A stretch of 64,000 nt of DNA from Topomyia yanbarensis (lineage: Eukaryota; Arthropoda; Insecta; Diptera; Culicidae): assembly GCF_030247195.1 (NCBI RefSeq), contig NC_080670.1, positions 162,078,080-162,142,079 of the forward strand. The letters run 5' to 3'. Of the stretch, positions 11,412 through 22,200 are shown piece after piece (position 1 is the stretch's first letter; each line of letters opens with the position of its first letter). Position numbers and translations under genes: made by a program. Below the pieces are notes generated by a model. The model had not been told where the DNA came from and searched no databases. It worked only from the letters and a program-made list of their open reading frames with translations.

Positions 11412-11988
11412 GTACAGTTTTCTTGTTCAATTCTATATTTCTATACATCCTACATTCATTAATTAGTCAGTAGAGTTACATCTTTTCATTGGATGGTATT
11501 TTTCTTCTTAAATTCAGCTCATTTCTCGCCATTTTTTCTAAAGCACCTAACAATTGTTAAACTTATTCGCTATTTTAGAAACGTGGTAACGATTTACTAA
11601 TGATACTAGATTATTGATCTTTGTGTATATATCAGAAAAAAATCACATTTTAGTACGCTAGTTTAAAGTTAGCAGCACTAGTAGCACTAGTCAGGCACAA
11701 AAATTCAACAAATGAGATTTCAATTTCATGAACATTTATCTGCTGTTTATTTTCGTTGTGTTTGTAATTTTACCCGGTTTGCGAAAGACTAATATTAATT
11801 TCGCTTCCAAAACATTTGTAATGTTGATTGAAAGAAAAAGTAACTCATTCTAAATTATTTATTCTAGTAGCATAGTTATTTCTCAGTCGTTTCTACTGCA
11901 TGGTCCTCTGTTGTTTTTCCCGTGTAATAATATAATATATTATAATAAATGTACTGTTTTTTCTACAAATTCGAAAACACAATTGTAG

Positions 11989-12031
11989 CTTCATCCTGAC
12001 AGAGCTTGGTCATGCGGATAAATTACCTAAA
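11989..12031 (+). CDS. GSS: Glutathione synthetase, internal exon b (43 nt)
   Basis: A micro-exon flanked by the acceptor TTGTAG and donor GTAAGT. With the two bases carried from exon a it reads SFILTELGHADKLPK without a stop and leaves phase 0 for the next exon. It fits the short linker after the SFGG motif in the family. Too short for ordinary frame-based detection; assignment rests on phase, splice sites and continuity. Confidence 0.85.
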
Positions 12032-12133
12032 GTAAGTGTGTGATAATATGAATCCGATTCTCTCAAACTCGTCAAAAAATAACGAAATAAATTTGTTATA
12101 TAAAATTTATAAAAACCTCCACTTTCCTCACAG

Positions 12134-12909
12134 CTCCCGGAAAACCGTGCCTTGTCCGGTCTCTGTGACGCCATGGTGGAAGCATGGAAGCTTCAAAACC
12201 GTCCGCATGCCGCGATTCTCTTCGTGATCGAAGACATAACATACAACATTTGCGATCAACGGTTCCACGAGTTCTACATCCGTGAAAAGTATCCGCAGAT
12301 TCAGGTCATCCGTCGAACGTTAACGCAAATCCACGAACAGGGTAAGTTGGGTGCAAGTGGTGAGTTACTGATAGGCGATTTGGAAGCTGCGGTCATTTAT
12401 TTCCGAGCTGGTTACGAACCGGGACACTACTACGGGCAAAACGAATGGGCGGCAAGGTTGTTGATGGAGCGTTCCCAGGCTATTAAATGCCCTTCTATTC
12501 AGTACCACTTGGCCGGGACGAAAAAAGTTCAGCAGGCACTGGCAAAACCGGGGACTTTGAAAAGATTTATTTCTGACGAGCGGAAGATTGATACAATCAA
12601 AGAGATCTTCACCGGGCTGTACTCGTTGGATAAGAACGAGCAAGGAGATGAAGCGGTTAAGCTTGCACTGGGGGATCCGGAACGCTACGTATTAAAACCA
12701 CAACGCGAAGGAGGTGGCAATAATGTCTACGGAGCCGACATTCCCGGAGCTTTGGCAAAGATGGCCGAGGATGAGCGATCGGCGTGGATTCTGATGGAGC
12801 GGATCTTTCCACCAGTTTCCAAAGGTTACATGGTGCGTCCGGGAGGAAAGATGCCTCCGAAGATTGTCAATCTGGTGTCGGAGCTGGGCATATTTGGAGC
12901 TATTATCGG
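12134..12909 (+). CDS. GSS: Glutathione synthetase, main exon c
   Basis: Starts after the acceptor TTTCCTCACAG and ends at a GT donor (12910-12911). It reads LPENRALSGLCDAMVEAW and then most of the substrate-binding and ATP-grasp parts: FVIEDITYNICDQR, VIRRTL, YFRAGYEP (the substrate loop), RLLMERSQAIKCPSI, QYHLAGTKKVQQ, and the glycine-rich ATP loop LKPQREGGGNNVYG at about 12693-12737, followed by ILMERI. All are strong matches to eukaryotic glutathione synthetase from family knowledge. No frame break. High G/C at third codon positions contrasts with the AT-rich surroundings, as expected for a live mosquito gene. Confidence 0.95.
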
Positions 12910-12973
12910 GTAGTGCATTTGAGCGATAGACAATGTAGCGATGTCAGTTTACCAATTTTTTATATAATTTCAG

Positions 12974-13100
12974 AACGAAGGATAAGATAGTGTACAATAA
13001 ACAGGTAGGGCATATGCTGCGGACCAAGCTATCCAGTGCAAATGAAGGCGGAGTTGCTGCCGGGTTGGGTGCACTAGATAGTCCTTATATGATTGATTAG
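12974..13100 (+). CDS. GSS: Glutathione synthetase, terminal exon d
   Basis: After a 64-bp intron (12910-12973; acceptor ATTTCAG) the frame resumes as TKDKIVYNKQVGHMLRTKL and ends with NEGGVAAGLGALDSPYMID and TAG at 13098-13100. The RTK and GGVAAG motifs near the C terminus are the expected final glutathione synthetase motifs (the second is the alanine/glycine-rich loop). The C terminus is therefore complete. Confidence 0.93.
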
Positions 13101-13410
13101 TATTCGAGCGCTGAATGAAATGTTTGTTTCGTTAATTTGTTATCGAAATGGTCATTCCGAAAGGCCCAATTTCATTTTTAGTAGATAGCGTCTGAAACAT
13201 AATTCCAAGCAATTTTGCATTTTAAGTATCGTATGATGTTTTAAGATCTTTTCATATACATATTCAACAATTCGCTAAATATTCGGAATGCATTCTAGCG
13301 CCGAAAAGTGCTCGTCAAGACTAATAAACGAGAGTAGTTTGTTTTCGGGCAGGATTGATTTCGAAAATACATGTGTGGCATGAATAATAAATGTTCTACG
13401 AAATAAATTG
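13101..13410 (+). terminator. Glutathione synthetase 3' UTR / polyadenylation region
   Basis: AATAAA-type signals occur at about 13322 (TAATAAACG), 13385 (AATAATAAATG) and 13401 (AAATAAATTG). Which one is used cannot be told from sequence alone. Confidence 0.5.
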
Positions 13411-13929
13411 TATATATGGAACAAAAAGAAATGCTATCAATATTTAAAATTTTGTGTATAGAAATCCATTTGAATTAGCTATTTTCTAGACCAACTCACT
13501 AGGTGTTTCTTACCTGTTGTTTAATGTTTTGTTTAATGTTATTTTTTTGTTTTCTCGTAAAGGCAACGAAAAAGAATGAGAATTCAGAACGCTCAATTTT
13601 GATAATGTAGAGGATGGGCAATAGCTGTACACGTTTCATCGCCAATTTTCGAACTGGTTTCACGCACAACATGCCATCGTTTTAAACGAGTATAATTTCA
13701 CTTCCATTCGTATCGTGACTCTCAGGCAGTTTGGGTGTTTTTAATCTCGGCGCGATGTGTGATTGCTTTCGCTTTTTGTTTTTTTTTTCAACCCCACAGT
13801 CCTCAGCCTTTTGTTCGCGCACTGAGGAATAAACAATACTATGTAGGCTGGATTGGTGCATCGCGGGAAACTAATTCAAAGATAAATGATGTTTCCATTT
13901 CTTTGCATATTTACTGCTTTTTCCAGTCT
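13411..13929. other. Intergenic AT-rich stretch
   Basis: Between the gene's 3' end and the degenerate I-type copy. No feature recognised beyond a T-rich run at about 13781-13791. Some of it may be the 5' UTR of the decayed LINE copy. Confidence 0.4.
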
Positions 13930-15510
13930 GCGCGGCTAAATGGAGGTCGAATCGACTTCCAAGGTTCCCCCGACCTAAACAATATCCAGAGCTCTCGACC
14001 GGTCCCTTTGTAGTGTTCTTTCTACCCAAAACACAATCTTTGAATCTCTTACTGCTTTCGAAAGACCTGACGAAACAGTTCTCGGCTGTGACCGAAATGT
14101 CAAAGGTCCGCTCAGACAAGGTCAGGGTCGTGTTGACTAATTTACAGCAGGCAAACAATATTATTTCCTGCGAGCACTTTACACGCGACTATTATGTGTG
14201 TATTCCAGCAGTAAGGGTACAGATCGAAAGCGTCGCCAATGATGAGAGTGAGACATGCGTGGACCTGCTGCAGTGGTAAAAATAGTTGATTGCAGACGTT
14301 TGCATTCAGTATTAATCGCGGGGGATGGTAAGAAAACATACCCCTAATCAAATTACTATCGAGTGACCTTCGCTGGAACCGCCGTACTGAACTACATCCT
14401 CTTGCACAAGGTCCGTTTGTCTATCCATCTGTTCGTACCGCGGGCCATGGATTGCACTAAGTGTAAACAGTTCGGCCACCACAGAAACCCATTGTAGAAA
14501 TAAGGCCTGATGTGGAAAATGCGTCGAAAATCATATGGATGGTTCGTGTAGTAGGAATGCTGCAACGTTTCCTTCCTTACTAAACTAGAACGTTCCCTTG
14601 TGGGATGTTTCAAACATTCTTTCGCAGAAATATTTACGAAAGCTAATTCTATTATCCTCAGCAACCGCTATTCTCTTCTACTTCCTAACGAAGGAAAACA
14701 CGATTTTGCGAACTCTCATGACACATTAGCCCCAGCCCGGATAGCCTCAGTTCCATTGACGCTATTCACTCGATGAAACATGGAGAACACTCCTCGTATT
14801 TTTCGAGGAAAATACGAAAGCTACTGAGTGCTTTATTTGACAAATCTTTCCAGATTACCTCATTGTTCCATTCCGAGTAATGATGAGTAATACTTCAACG
14901 AATTTTTCAGTATTACTCATCAGAGAACCCTTGAAAGTTGGCAACCTTCGTGGAGCAATGGGAAACTAGAAAAGTGACTACATTCGATAGTCCCAAAGGT
15001 ATTGACGAAACCTTGGTTCAAAGGTATGGATAAGAGTCGTGACTTCTTTCGTGTGATATCCCGACTCATAGCAAACCATTACATGCTGGATGCACATTTC
15101 CGGCGTATTATGGGCTCGTGGCTAGTGATGTATGCGCTTGTGCTGATGGCTTTCACGATATCGAGCACATTTCTTAGGCGTGCACCGGGTATAGTTCCGC
15201 CAGGTTTCAGCTAATGGTTACCCTCTGGGTCCGAGGAAGACCACCAAACGTCCCGATTTGTAATGTTATGGCAAGTCGCGAGCTCCCCTATATGTCCCTC
15301 ATTTAATTCTTCTTAAAATCAATCAGTGTAAGAATTCAGCCCCTCTCTTTCTCTTTTCTAGTTCTCATAAGTCTCCTGTACTGCTTTTGTGCTTTTGAGG
15401 ACCACCTGAAGTCCCGCTGCGTGCTGTCTTGGCAGTAAAGGCTGTCATAACCTCCGTTCCTTTTAGTCTAAGTAATTAATTCCCATGTACATTGAACCTT
15501 ATTCCTAGCT
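13930..15510 (+). pseudogene. Degenerate, internally deleted I-type LINE copy
   Basis: Plus-strand fragments parallel the intact element at 1177-7356. At 14040-14275 there is LLLLSKDLTKQFSAVTEMSK and NNIISCEHFTRDYY, matching the ORF1 N-terminal part; at 14370-14530 a decayed knuckle region (VPRAMDCTKCKQFG with frameshifts); then a jump straight to the ORF2 C terminus at 14930-15210 (TKPWFKGMDKSRDFFRVISR, NHYMLDAHFRRI). The 3' UTR start (CAGCCCCTCTCTTT) and one UTR unit near 15490 are recognisable. Most of ORF2, including all of RT, is missing, so it is an old, dead copy of a related lineage. Confidence 0.82.
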
Positions 15511-16590
15511 GAGTTCAGGTGAGTATTTTGCTTCCCAAAAAGCTCCTGGCATCGGGTACAATATGTCAGAAGACCTGCTTTTTCTCAGACAGATGCAAAT
15601 TATGTAATAATAGTCCTTGGTTATTTCAATCAACCAGAACTTTTGTCTGTAGCTTCTGGGCATGGATACGCATACCCCAAAACCATAATGATGTTCTGCC
15701 AGCTGCTTACTATTGGATGTCATGGCTTTTCACGGACCAAATCAAATAAACACGATTTCCAACCACCAATCTAGTTTTCTTGATTTCGCCTTTGTGATTG
15801 GAATTGCTCTGGAAATCAAGCCTCGAATGTATTCGTTCCTTTGGATAACTATCATCCCGCTTTAGAAATATCAACTTCTATCTTTACCACACTACAATAT
15901 AAAGAAGCATTTGCTGTTGATCGGTCTCAATTTTCATAAAACTGATCTAGTAACACTGCACCGCTCCTTGTTGCTGACAGACTGCATGATCAAGTTGATG
16001 TAGAAGCTACCGCAAAGCAGTAGCTGGGCTAGGAAGCCTCTCTGGTCCAACGCCTTGCTTCGGAATCTAAAACGTACTCGTGCCAAGTCTCTACGTGCAT
16101 ACAAAAATCGACGATGTGTTCTCGTCAAGCGCTTCATCGCGATAGCAAAAGTATATGTGGCGTTCTTGGTGACGACCCCGATCTTCAAACGCTCCATATT
16201 CTCCAGCGATCGCTTCGCGAAATGCGCCGAGGCCTGATCCATTCAGAACACGGCATTGTCCTTCGGGTGGAGTTTTTGAATAAATGCTGCAACTTACGGT
16301 AAGCACTTCGTGTTGTACGCATTTGAAACAGTTAACCGCGTGCCCCAGTAGTTCCACGCATGTAAAACACGCTATTCAGCTCAACTTTGTGGGCGGGTAG
16401 GTAGACATGGTACTCTTTCTTACAAATCTTGTTTCTGGTAATGTAAACGGGTGTTAAATAAAAAATGAGAATGATTTCAATACCTTTCTGTATTTAAAGT
16501 AAAGAGCCTTATATTTTTTCTCTCCAAGAGAATTATTCTCTGGACTCCCTAGAAATGGGTAGCATGTTTCTTTTCGTTCAGGTGCTGTCC
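15511..16590. other. Unassigned sequence with possible LINE-derived fragment
   Basis: At 16040-16190 the plus strand reads a basic stretch (LLRNLKRTRAKSLRAYKNRR) like the linker between endonuclease and RT in some LINEs, but it is short and flanked by stops. Nothing else recognised. The GC-richer section 15960-16400 suggests former coding DNA. Confidence 0.25.
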
Positions 16591-16601
16591 GTTCAATCGA
16601 A

Positions 16602-16925
16602 GATGGCGTCGAAACAGCAAGCACTCCGCGAGTATGTTATACGGTTTTACGAAACGCATGGTCATTTTGGAAAAAGGCATACGGTAGACCACTTTTGAGA
16701 CGAAAACGTACCCGTGAGTACAATTTACTGGATGCTGGCATCCCTAAGCAAAGAGCGGAAGGCCGGTAGCTGCCGTCCGGCGAAGATAATGAGGAAGAAG
16801 AAGAAGAAGGAAACGTTGAAAAAATTGTTAGACAACAAGGACGGAACGAATTTGCGTGACGCCGGCCGAAAATATCACTGCTCCCATACCTTGATTCACT
16901 GAACCCTCAAGATTGTAACCGTTGG
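16602..16925 (+). pseudogene. Mariner-type transposase relic, N-terminal DNA-binding part
   Basis: Reading from the ATG at 16602: MASKQQALREYVIRFYETHG, a TVDHF motif, an in-frame stop, then NVPVSTIYWML, a GS.RPAKIM motif (AT-hook-like GRPAKIM degraded) and LLDNKDGTNLRDAGRKYHCS, ending at a stop by 16902. This is the paired helix-turn-helix half of an IS630/Tc1-mariner (ITmD37E-like) transposase as known from mosquitoes. The premature stop, an AAG/AAGAAG expansion at about 16791-16812 and the missing catalytic domain make it a pseudogene. It may belong with the catalytic fragment at 25828-25965. Confidence 0.75.
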
Positions 16926-18663
16926 TTCCAAGTAAAGATGCTTGTGCCTCGCCACAAGCTGGTTTGTTACCCGATAATACTCAGGAACTCATTTTGTGTT
17001 TTGTTGCGGGCATGTTCTGACGTTGTATGTTGGGTGAAATATGTGTTTCACAGGACTGTGATGTTCAGAATGTCCCTATAGCCAGCGTTAGTTCAGGGAG
17101 GTTTGAATCTTTGATAGATGCCCCCTGGCCTATGGCAGACGTCTCTTCTACCAGACAGGTTGCCAAAAGACATAGGACAAAAAGATAAATAAATTTTTCC
17201 TTTTTTTAAGCAATCTCCAAAACCGACTTGACCTGAAATGTCGGAACCTGATGTTCGTTCTTTCTGTCCGTGACTAGCAAGAGTTAGAAGTGCGCGTCGG
17301 AAATTAGATTAGGGTCGTTGCCTTTAACAGGCTGATAAAGAAAATTAAAAAACGTGTTTTTCATGAGTATAAAATGTAAGGTATAAATGAACATAAAACA
17401 TTGTAAATCTATTTAAATTTTTCTTTTAGTTACTAAATCTAATTATTACCATAAAAAATCAGTTAATTAGACAGATAGGTGCTAGAGATAATTAAAAGGT
17501 AAGACTACAGTTAAATTAAAAATTGATAGGTTAAAACTTATGTGACGATGTGTGCTAATCCTCTGCTCGACAGGTCCGTTGAGCGGCCCTTTTATTTTCC
17601 AGCTAGAAAATTCTGGACCAACGCTACAGAACCTTCTCGCAGTTTGTGAAGCTCATTTACGGGTCTAGGGAAAAAGTTTTACCCACTCAAGCCCAGCCTC
17701 GATCGTAGTTGCATGGAAGGCAAAATTTCACATCCCCACACGTCACTCCGGGCGATGTTTGAGTAAATCGGACAGAAAACTACAGTCTTCCGGGAACTAC
17801 ACGTTTCTGCGAGAGGTTACCCCGTGCGTCCACCATTTTTAATCATCAAAATTATCGGAATGGTAGAGGTAATTGGCGACTAATACGTTCACGGGGAAGC
17901 AGAATCACCGCTGCGGCCGTTAATATAACTAACGTCAACATAGGTAGCAACGAAAACTTCCCAACGGATAAAATACCCGGAAGGTTAATTCATCGTACAG
18001 TGGAATTTCCTGCTGGCCAGCATCGTCAGCGTTAAAACACCAGAACCGCCAACATACAGCTGCTTCATTTTTCCTCCGACCGGAGGCACAGTTCCAGTAA
18101 CCCGCAAACCGCAAGTACACACTAAACCGTCACATACGTAGGGCAATAAATTGTATAGGATGATGAGTGAATATTTTGACATTTTGTTTTCGCCCTTTCA
18201 CCTATGCGAGTCGTCTTGCGATAGCGATTAACAAACCCCCCCCCACCCCCCCTACACCCGTTTAGCGTTCCCGCACTCTGAACAAGCGTTTAAGTTAGAA
18301 CGACGGCGGTCAGAATAAACGACCGTGCGAACATAATTTCCCCACCCGCTGAGCATAGAAAGAGTGTAGCCGAGGGGGTAACAAGATGGAGAACATCACC
18401 TGTCGGAAGAAGACTCGGTTCCCCCAGGTACACGGACGAGCAGATCATGAAATCGCAGTGCCTGTGGATGACGAAGAACTACCGCGGGACGTCGCACAGT
18501 GGCGGGTCTTCAAACAAAAGTCGGACAAAATCTCAAATGTTACCTAATTTGGCTGAAAATCACAAATTAAGGTAATTTTGAGGTGCTGAGCTCATTTTTG
18601 ATGTCAAAAGTTGTAAAATATTAAATGAATTTTTCCATACAGTGTCATTGAACCTTTCTTATA
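16926..18663. other. Unassigned DNA, likely old transposon debris
   Basis: No intact gene. The segment at 17060-17190 reads IASVSSGRFESLIDAPWPMA on the plus strand with no family recognised. A GC-richer section at 17560-18530 contains short open stretches and a C-run at 18236-18252. The BEL/Pao element inserted at the right end of this sequence, at ACTAT (18664-18668). Confidence 0.3.
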
Positions 18664-18668
18664 ACTAT
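18664..18668. repeat. BEL/Pao target-site duplication, left copy
   Basis: ACTAT directly abuts the TG of the left LTR; the same five bases follow the right LTR at 25164-25168. BEL/Pao elements typically make 4-6-bp duplications. Confidence 0.85.
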
Positions 18669-19200
18669 TGTGGGCGTAAGTTACTGGCCAATTCTTGACA
18701 GCAAACACTGTTTTATATCGGTTAGCTTCAAGCTAAAAAATGGATTTTATTAGTCTTTTCATTCGACTGCAATTTATCATACTACTCACAATATTGGTGA
18801 TCAACCCGTAGATTGAATAAACTCCTATCAGACGATTCCAGTCTAGCTAACTCGCAATATTCCGGGTTCTGGAATTCCATTTTAGGTTAGGTTAGATTTA
18901 ACTTAGTTAATAATTCTATGCTAGATTTAATTCATCATTTTCATCTTCTAAATAGTACTTACTCTAACTGCTCCGATGTTTAATTGTTAAATTTAGTTTT
19001 TAAGATATATCAATACTAATTTGAAGGAAATCCAAAATAAATTTTACCGACACGTTCACTTCAGCAGCGAGCACATTTTTCTGATCTATCTCTTCCCGTC
19101 TACATGACATTGATGACATTTCTTCCCTCTTTTCGTGGTCGATTGAGAGTTGCGCCGAGTGGATGTTGACATTGCCATAATAGGGATTTCAGTCGCAACA
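18669..19200 (-). repeat. BEL/Pao 3' LTR (complete, 532 bp)
   Basis: On the minus strand it begins TGTTGCGACTGAAATC and ends at the TG/CA boundary beside the ACTAT duplication. The first bases also encode the last codons and stop of the gag-pol frame, so coding sequence runs into the LTR. Confidence 0.9.
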
Positions 19201-22200
19201 CTCCCCCGCCCGTAAACCTTGGTGTTGCTGCACATCCTGTGCGTTTGAAAGTTCGTTACCAGGTTTACTACAATTCGCGACATCCAACACCGCCAATTGA
19301 ACTGCTGATCTTCGTACGATTCCTGTCGTAGTCTTCACGAGGGCTTGTCGAACCCTTCCATCTCGTCCGCATATTACTTCCTCGATCTTTCCACGAATCC
19401 ACTGGTTCCTCGCCGCTCCGCCAACCACCAGTACCAAGTCTCCAACTTGTAGATCCTTTGTGTTTTCAAACCACTTGCATCTTCGAGTGATAACCGGGAG
19501 GTATTCTTTCACCCATCTCTTCCAAAACTCGTTTGTTATGAACTGTGCCAGTTTCCAGCTGCTCCGGAGTGTAGCAGCACTAGTTACGGGTTCAGTTGGG
19601 AGGATTTTGACGCCGGTAGAGCTTCCCAAAATAAAGTGATTGGGTGTTAATGCCTCCTGATCCGCTGATTGTAGGGGAATGTACGTGAGGGGTCGACAGT
19701 TCACCATGGCCTCTGCCTCGTAAATTATAGTCTCAAGTGTTTCATCATCTGGCTTTCGAGGCGCATCCAGGATCGAACCTATTGCCACCTTAACCGAACG
19801 AACGAGTCGCTCCCAAGCGCCACCCATATGAGGGGTTGCGGGAGGAATGAATTTCCATCGCGTTTGTGCACTCGTGAATGTCAATGCTAGCGCGTTGTTT
19901 CTTGAGACAATTTCATCTTGCAGTTCTCTACTGGCACCTTGGAAGCATGTAGCATTGTCGGTGTGAAACTCTGCCGGTGGTCCTCGGCGGGCCACAAAGC
20001 GTCGGACTGCCATTATACAGGATTCCGTGGACAAGCTATGCACCACTTCCATATGAACAGCTCTTATTGTAAGACAGGTAAACAGTGCGATCCATCGCTT
20101 CACCTGGCTTCTACCAACCCGCACGAGTACCGGTCCAAAGTAGTCCAATCCGACGAAGGTGAATGGCCGTATACACGGTGTTACTCGAAATTGAGGAAGG
20201 GGGGCCATTGCAGGTACTCTTGGAATTGTTCTAGCCACCTGGCACCAACAGCAGTTGTTGGTTACTTTATGTATTAGTACTCGTAGTCTGGCAATTTCAA
20301 AGCGTTGGCGCATCTCGTTGACGATTGTCTCACGGTTGGCGTGGCGAAAGCGGCGATGGTACCAGTCTGTAATAAGAACAGTAGTTGGATGTTGCTTTGG
20401 GAGGATAGCCGGATACTTAGCTTCGAACGGTGCGAATGCGGCAGCACCACCTCGACTGCGCATTCGGAGAACTCCATGTCTATCGAGGAACGGCCAAGTT
20501 TTGTAGAGAGGGCTGGATTTGGCTACGATCGCATGTTCTGCCCCGGGATCGCCTTGAGTGGGCTTCAGTAGAGCGATTTCTTCAGGATATGTCTCCGCTT
20601 GAGCGAGTTTCCATAACAATTCTTCGGCTGACTTGAGCTCGTCCTGTTGGAGAATACCCAGTTGCAGCTCCAAATCGTGTTTTTTGCGATGAAGATTGCT
20701 CAAGAACCGGAGTACAAATGCCATTGTTCGCTGCAATCGGGACCACTGACTGAAGCGAGCGACGCTAACCAACGGTGTTGGGCTGTTCTGATGGTGAATA
20801 TTAAGTGATTCCTCTCGTGTGGTTGAGGCAGGCTTTGGTTCGGGCCACATGCTTTCCGGTTTACGTAAGAAGCTTTGCCCTGTGAACCAAACACCATCGG
20901 ATTGCAGATTTGGACCACTGTTCCATTTGGTGGCTTCGTCGGCCGCATTTAACTTAGAGGGGAGCCACCTCCATTCCTTCTGATCAGTCGACGATAGTAT
21001 TTCGCCGACACGGAAAGCGACAAACTTGTTGTATCGACGGTGATCTGACGTAATCCATGCCAGAACGGTGGTAGAATCTGTCCACAAATACCTTTGCTTG
21101 ATTTCGAAAGTATGATAGTTCTGTATCGACTCCAAATAACGGACTCCAAGAACTGCTGCTTTCAATTCGAGTTTGGGAACAGTAAGTGGCTTCAGGGGTG
21201 CAACTTTGGATTTGGCACCGATTAACGATACTTCAATTCCTGTTTCCGTGGGTAGGCGAAAGTAGGCCACGCAAGAATACGCTGCCTCGCTAGCGTCAAC
21301 AAATACATGGACCTGAAGATGATGGATGTCTTTCGGGAACGGAGGTCGGAAATAGCAACGTGGAATACGAATGCTGTCTAGCTGTGGGAAGAGATCTGTC
21401 CATCTTTTCCAGCGCTGATAGAGGTCAGCGTTTATCTGATCATCCCAATCGGATCCTGAAGCCCATATATCCTGCATTAGTATTTTTCCATGTATAAGGA
21501 AGAAACCGATAAAGCCTAGCGGATCGAATAAACTCATGAGTATCTTAAGCACCTCACGCTTGGTGGGAGTGTGGCCGTCTGCTAGGATTGGTTGTAGGTC
21601 ACCGCGAAGCGCGAACGTGTATGTGAACGCATCATCCTTCGGTATCCAACGCATGCCGAGGACTGATTCTGCTGATTCGTTTCTCTCCAACAGTAGGTAT
21701 TTAGATCCTTCGGCTGGTGTTTCTCCAATACCGCGCAACACGTCAATTGAGTTTGATCGGAAGTTTCTTAGTTCAAACCCGCCTCTGGAGTGTACTGTTT
21801 TAACTTCTTCAATTACTTCTGTGGCCTCCTGGATAGTTTGAAAGCTATCTAAATAGTCGTCAACATAGTGCCTTTTCTGTATAGCTTCCGAGGCACGAGG
21901 ATACTGACAAGCAAACTCTGCCGCGTTGATATTTTTCACGTATTGGGCTGACGCGGGAGAGCATGTTGACCCAAAAGTTGCAACGTCCATTACGTAGATC
22001 TGCGGACGATCAGTTGGATTATCACGCCAGAGAAACCGTTGCGATTGGCGATCTTGCTCCCGTATTTTTATCTGGTGGAACATCTCCTTGATGTCTCCAC
22101 ATACGGCTATTGGAAACTGACGGAACTGACTCAGGACAGTAGGCAGAGGGGTCAGCAAGTCTGGTCCTTTGAGAAGTTGTGAGTTGAGTGACACGTCGTT

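Noticed and set aside
15934..16357. Real gene on either strand at the GC-richer patch
   Set aside because: Short frames on both strands, no splice context or family; only weak similarity to a LINE linker region.
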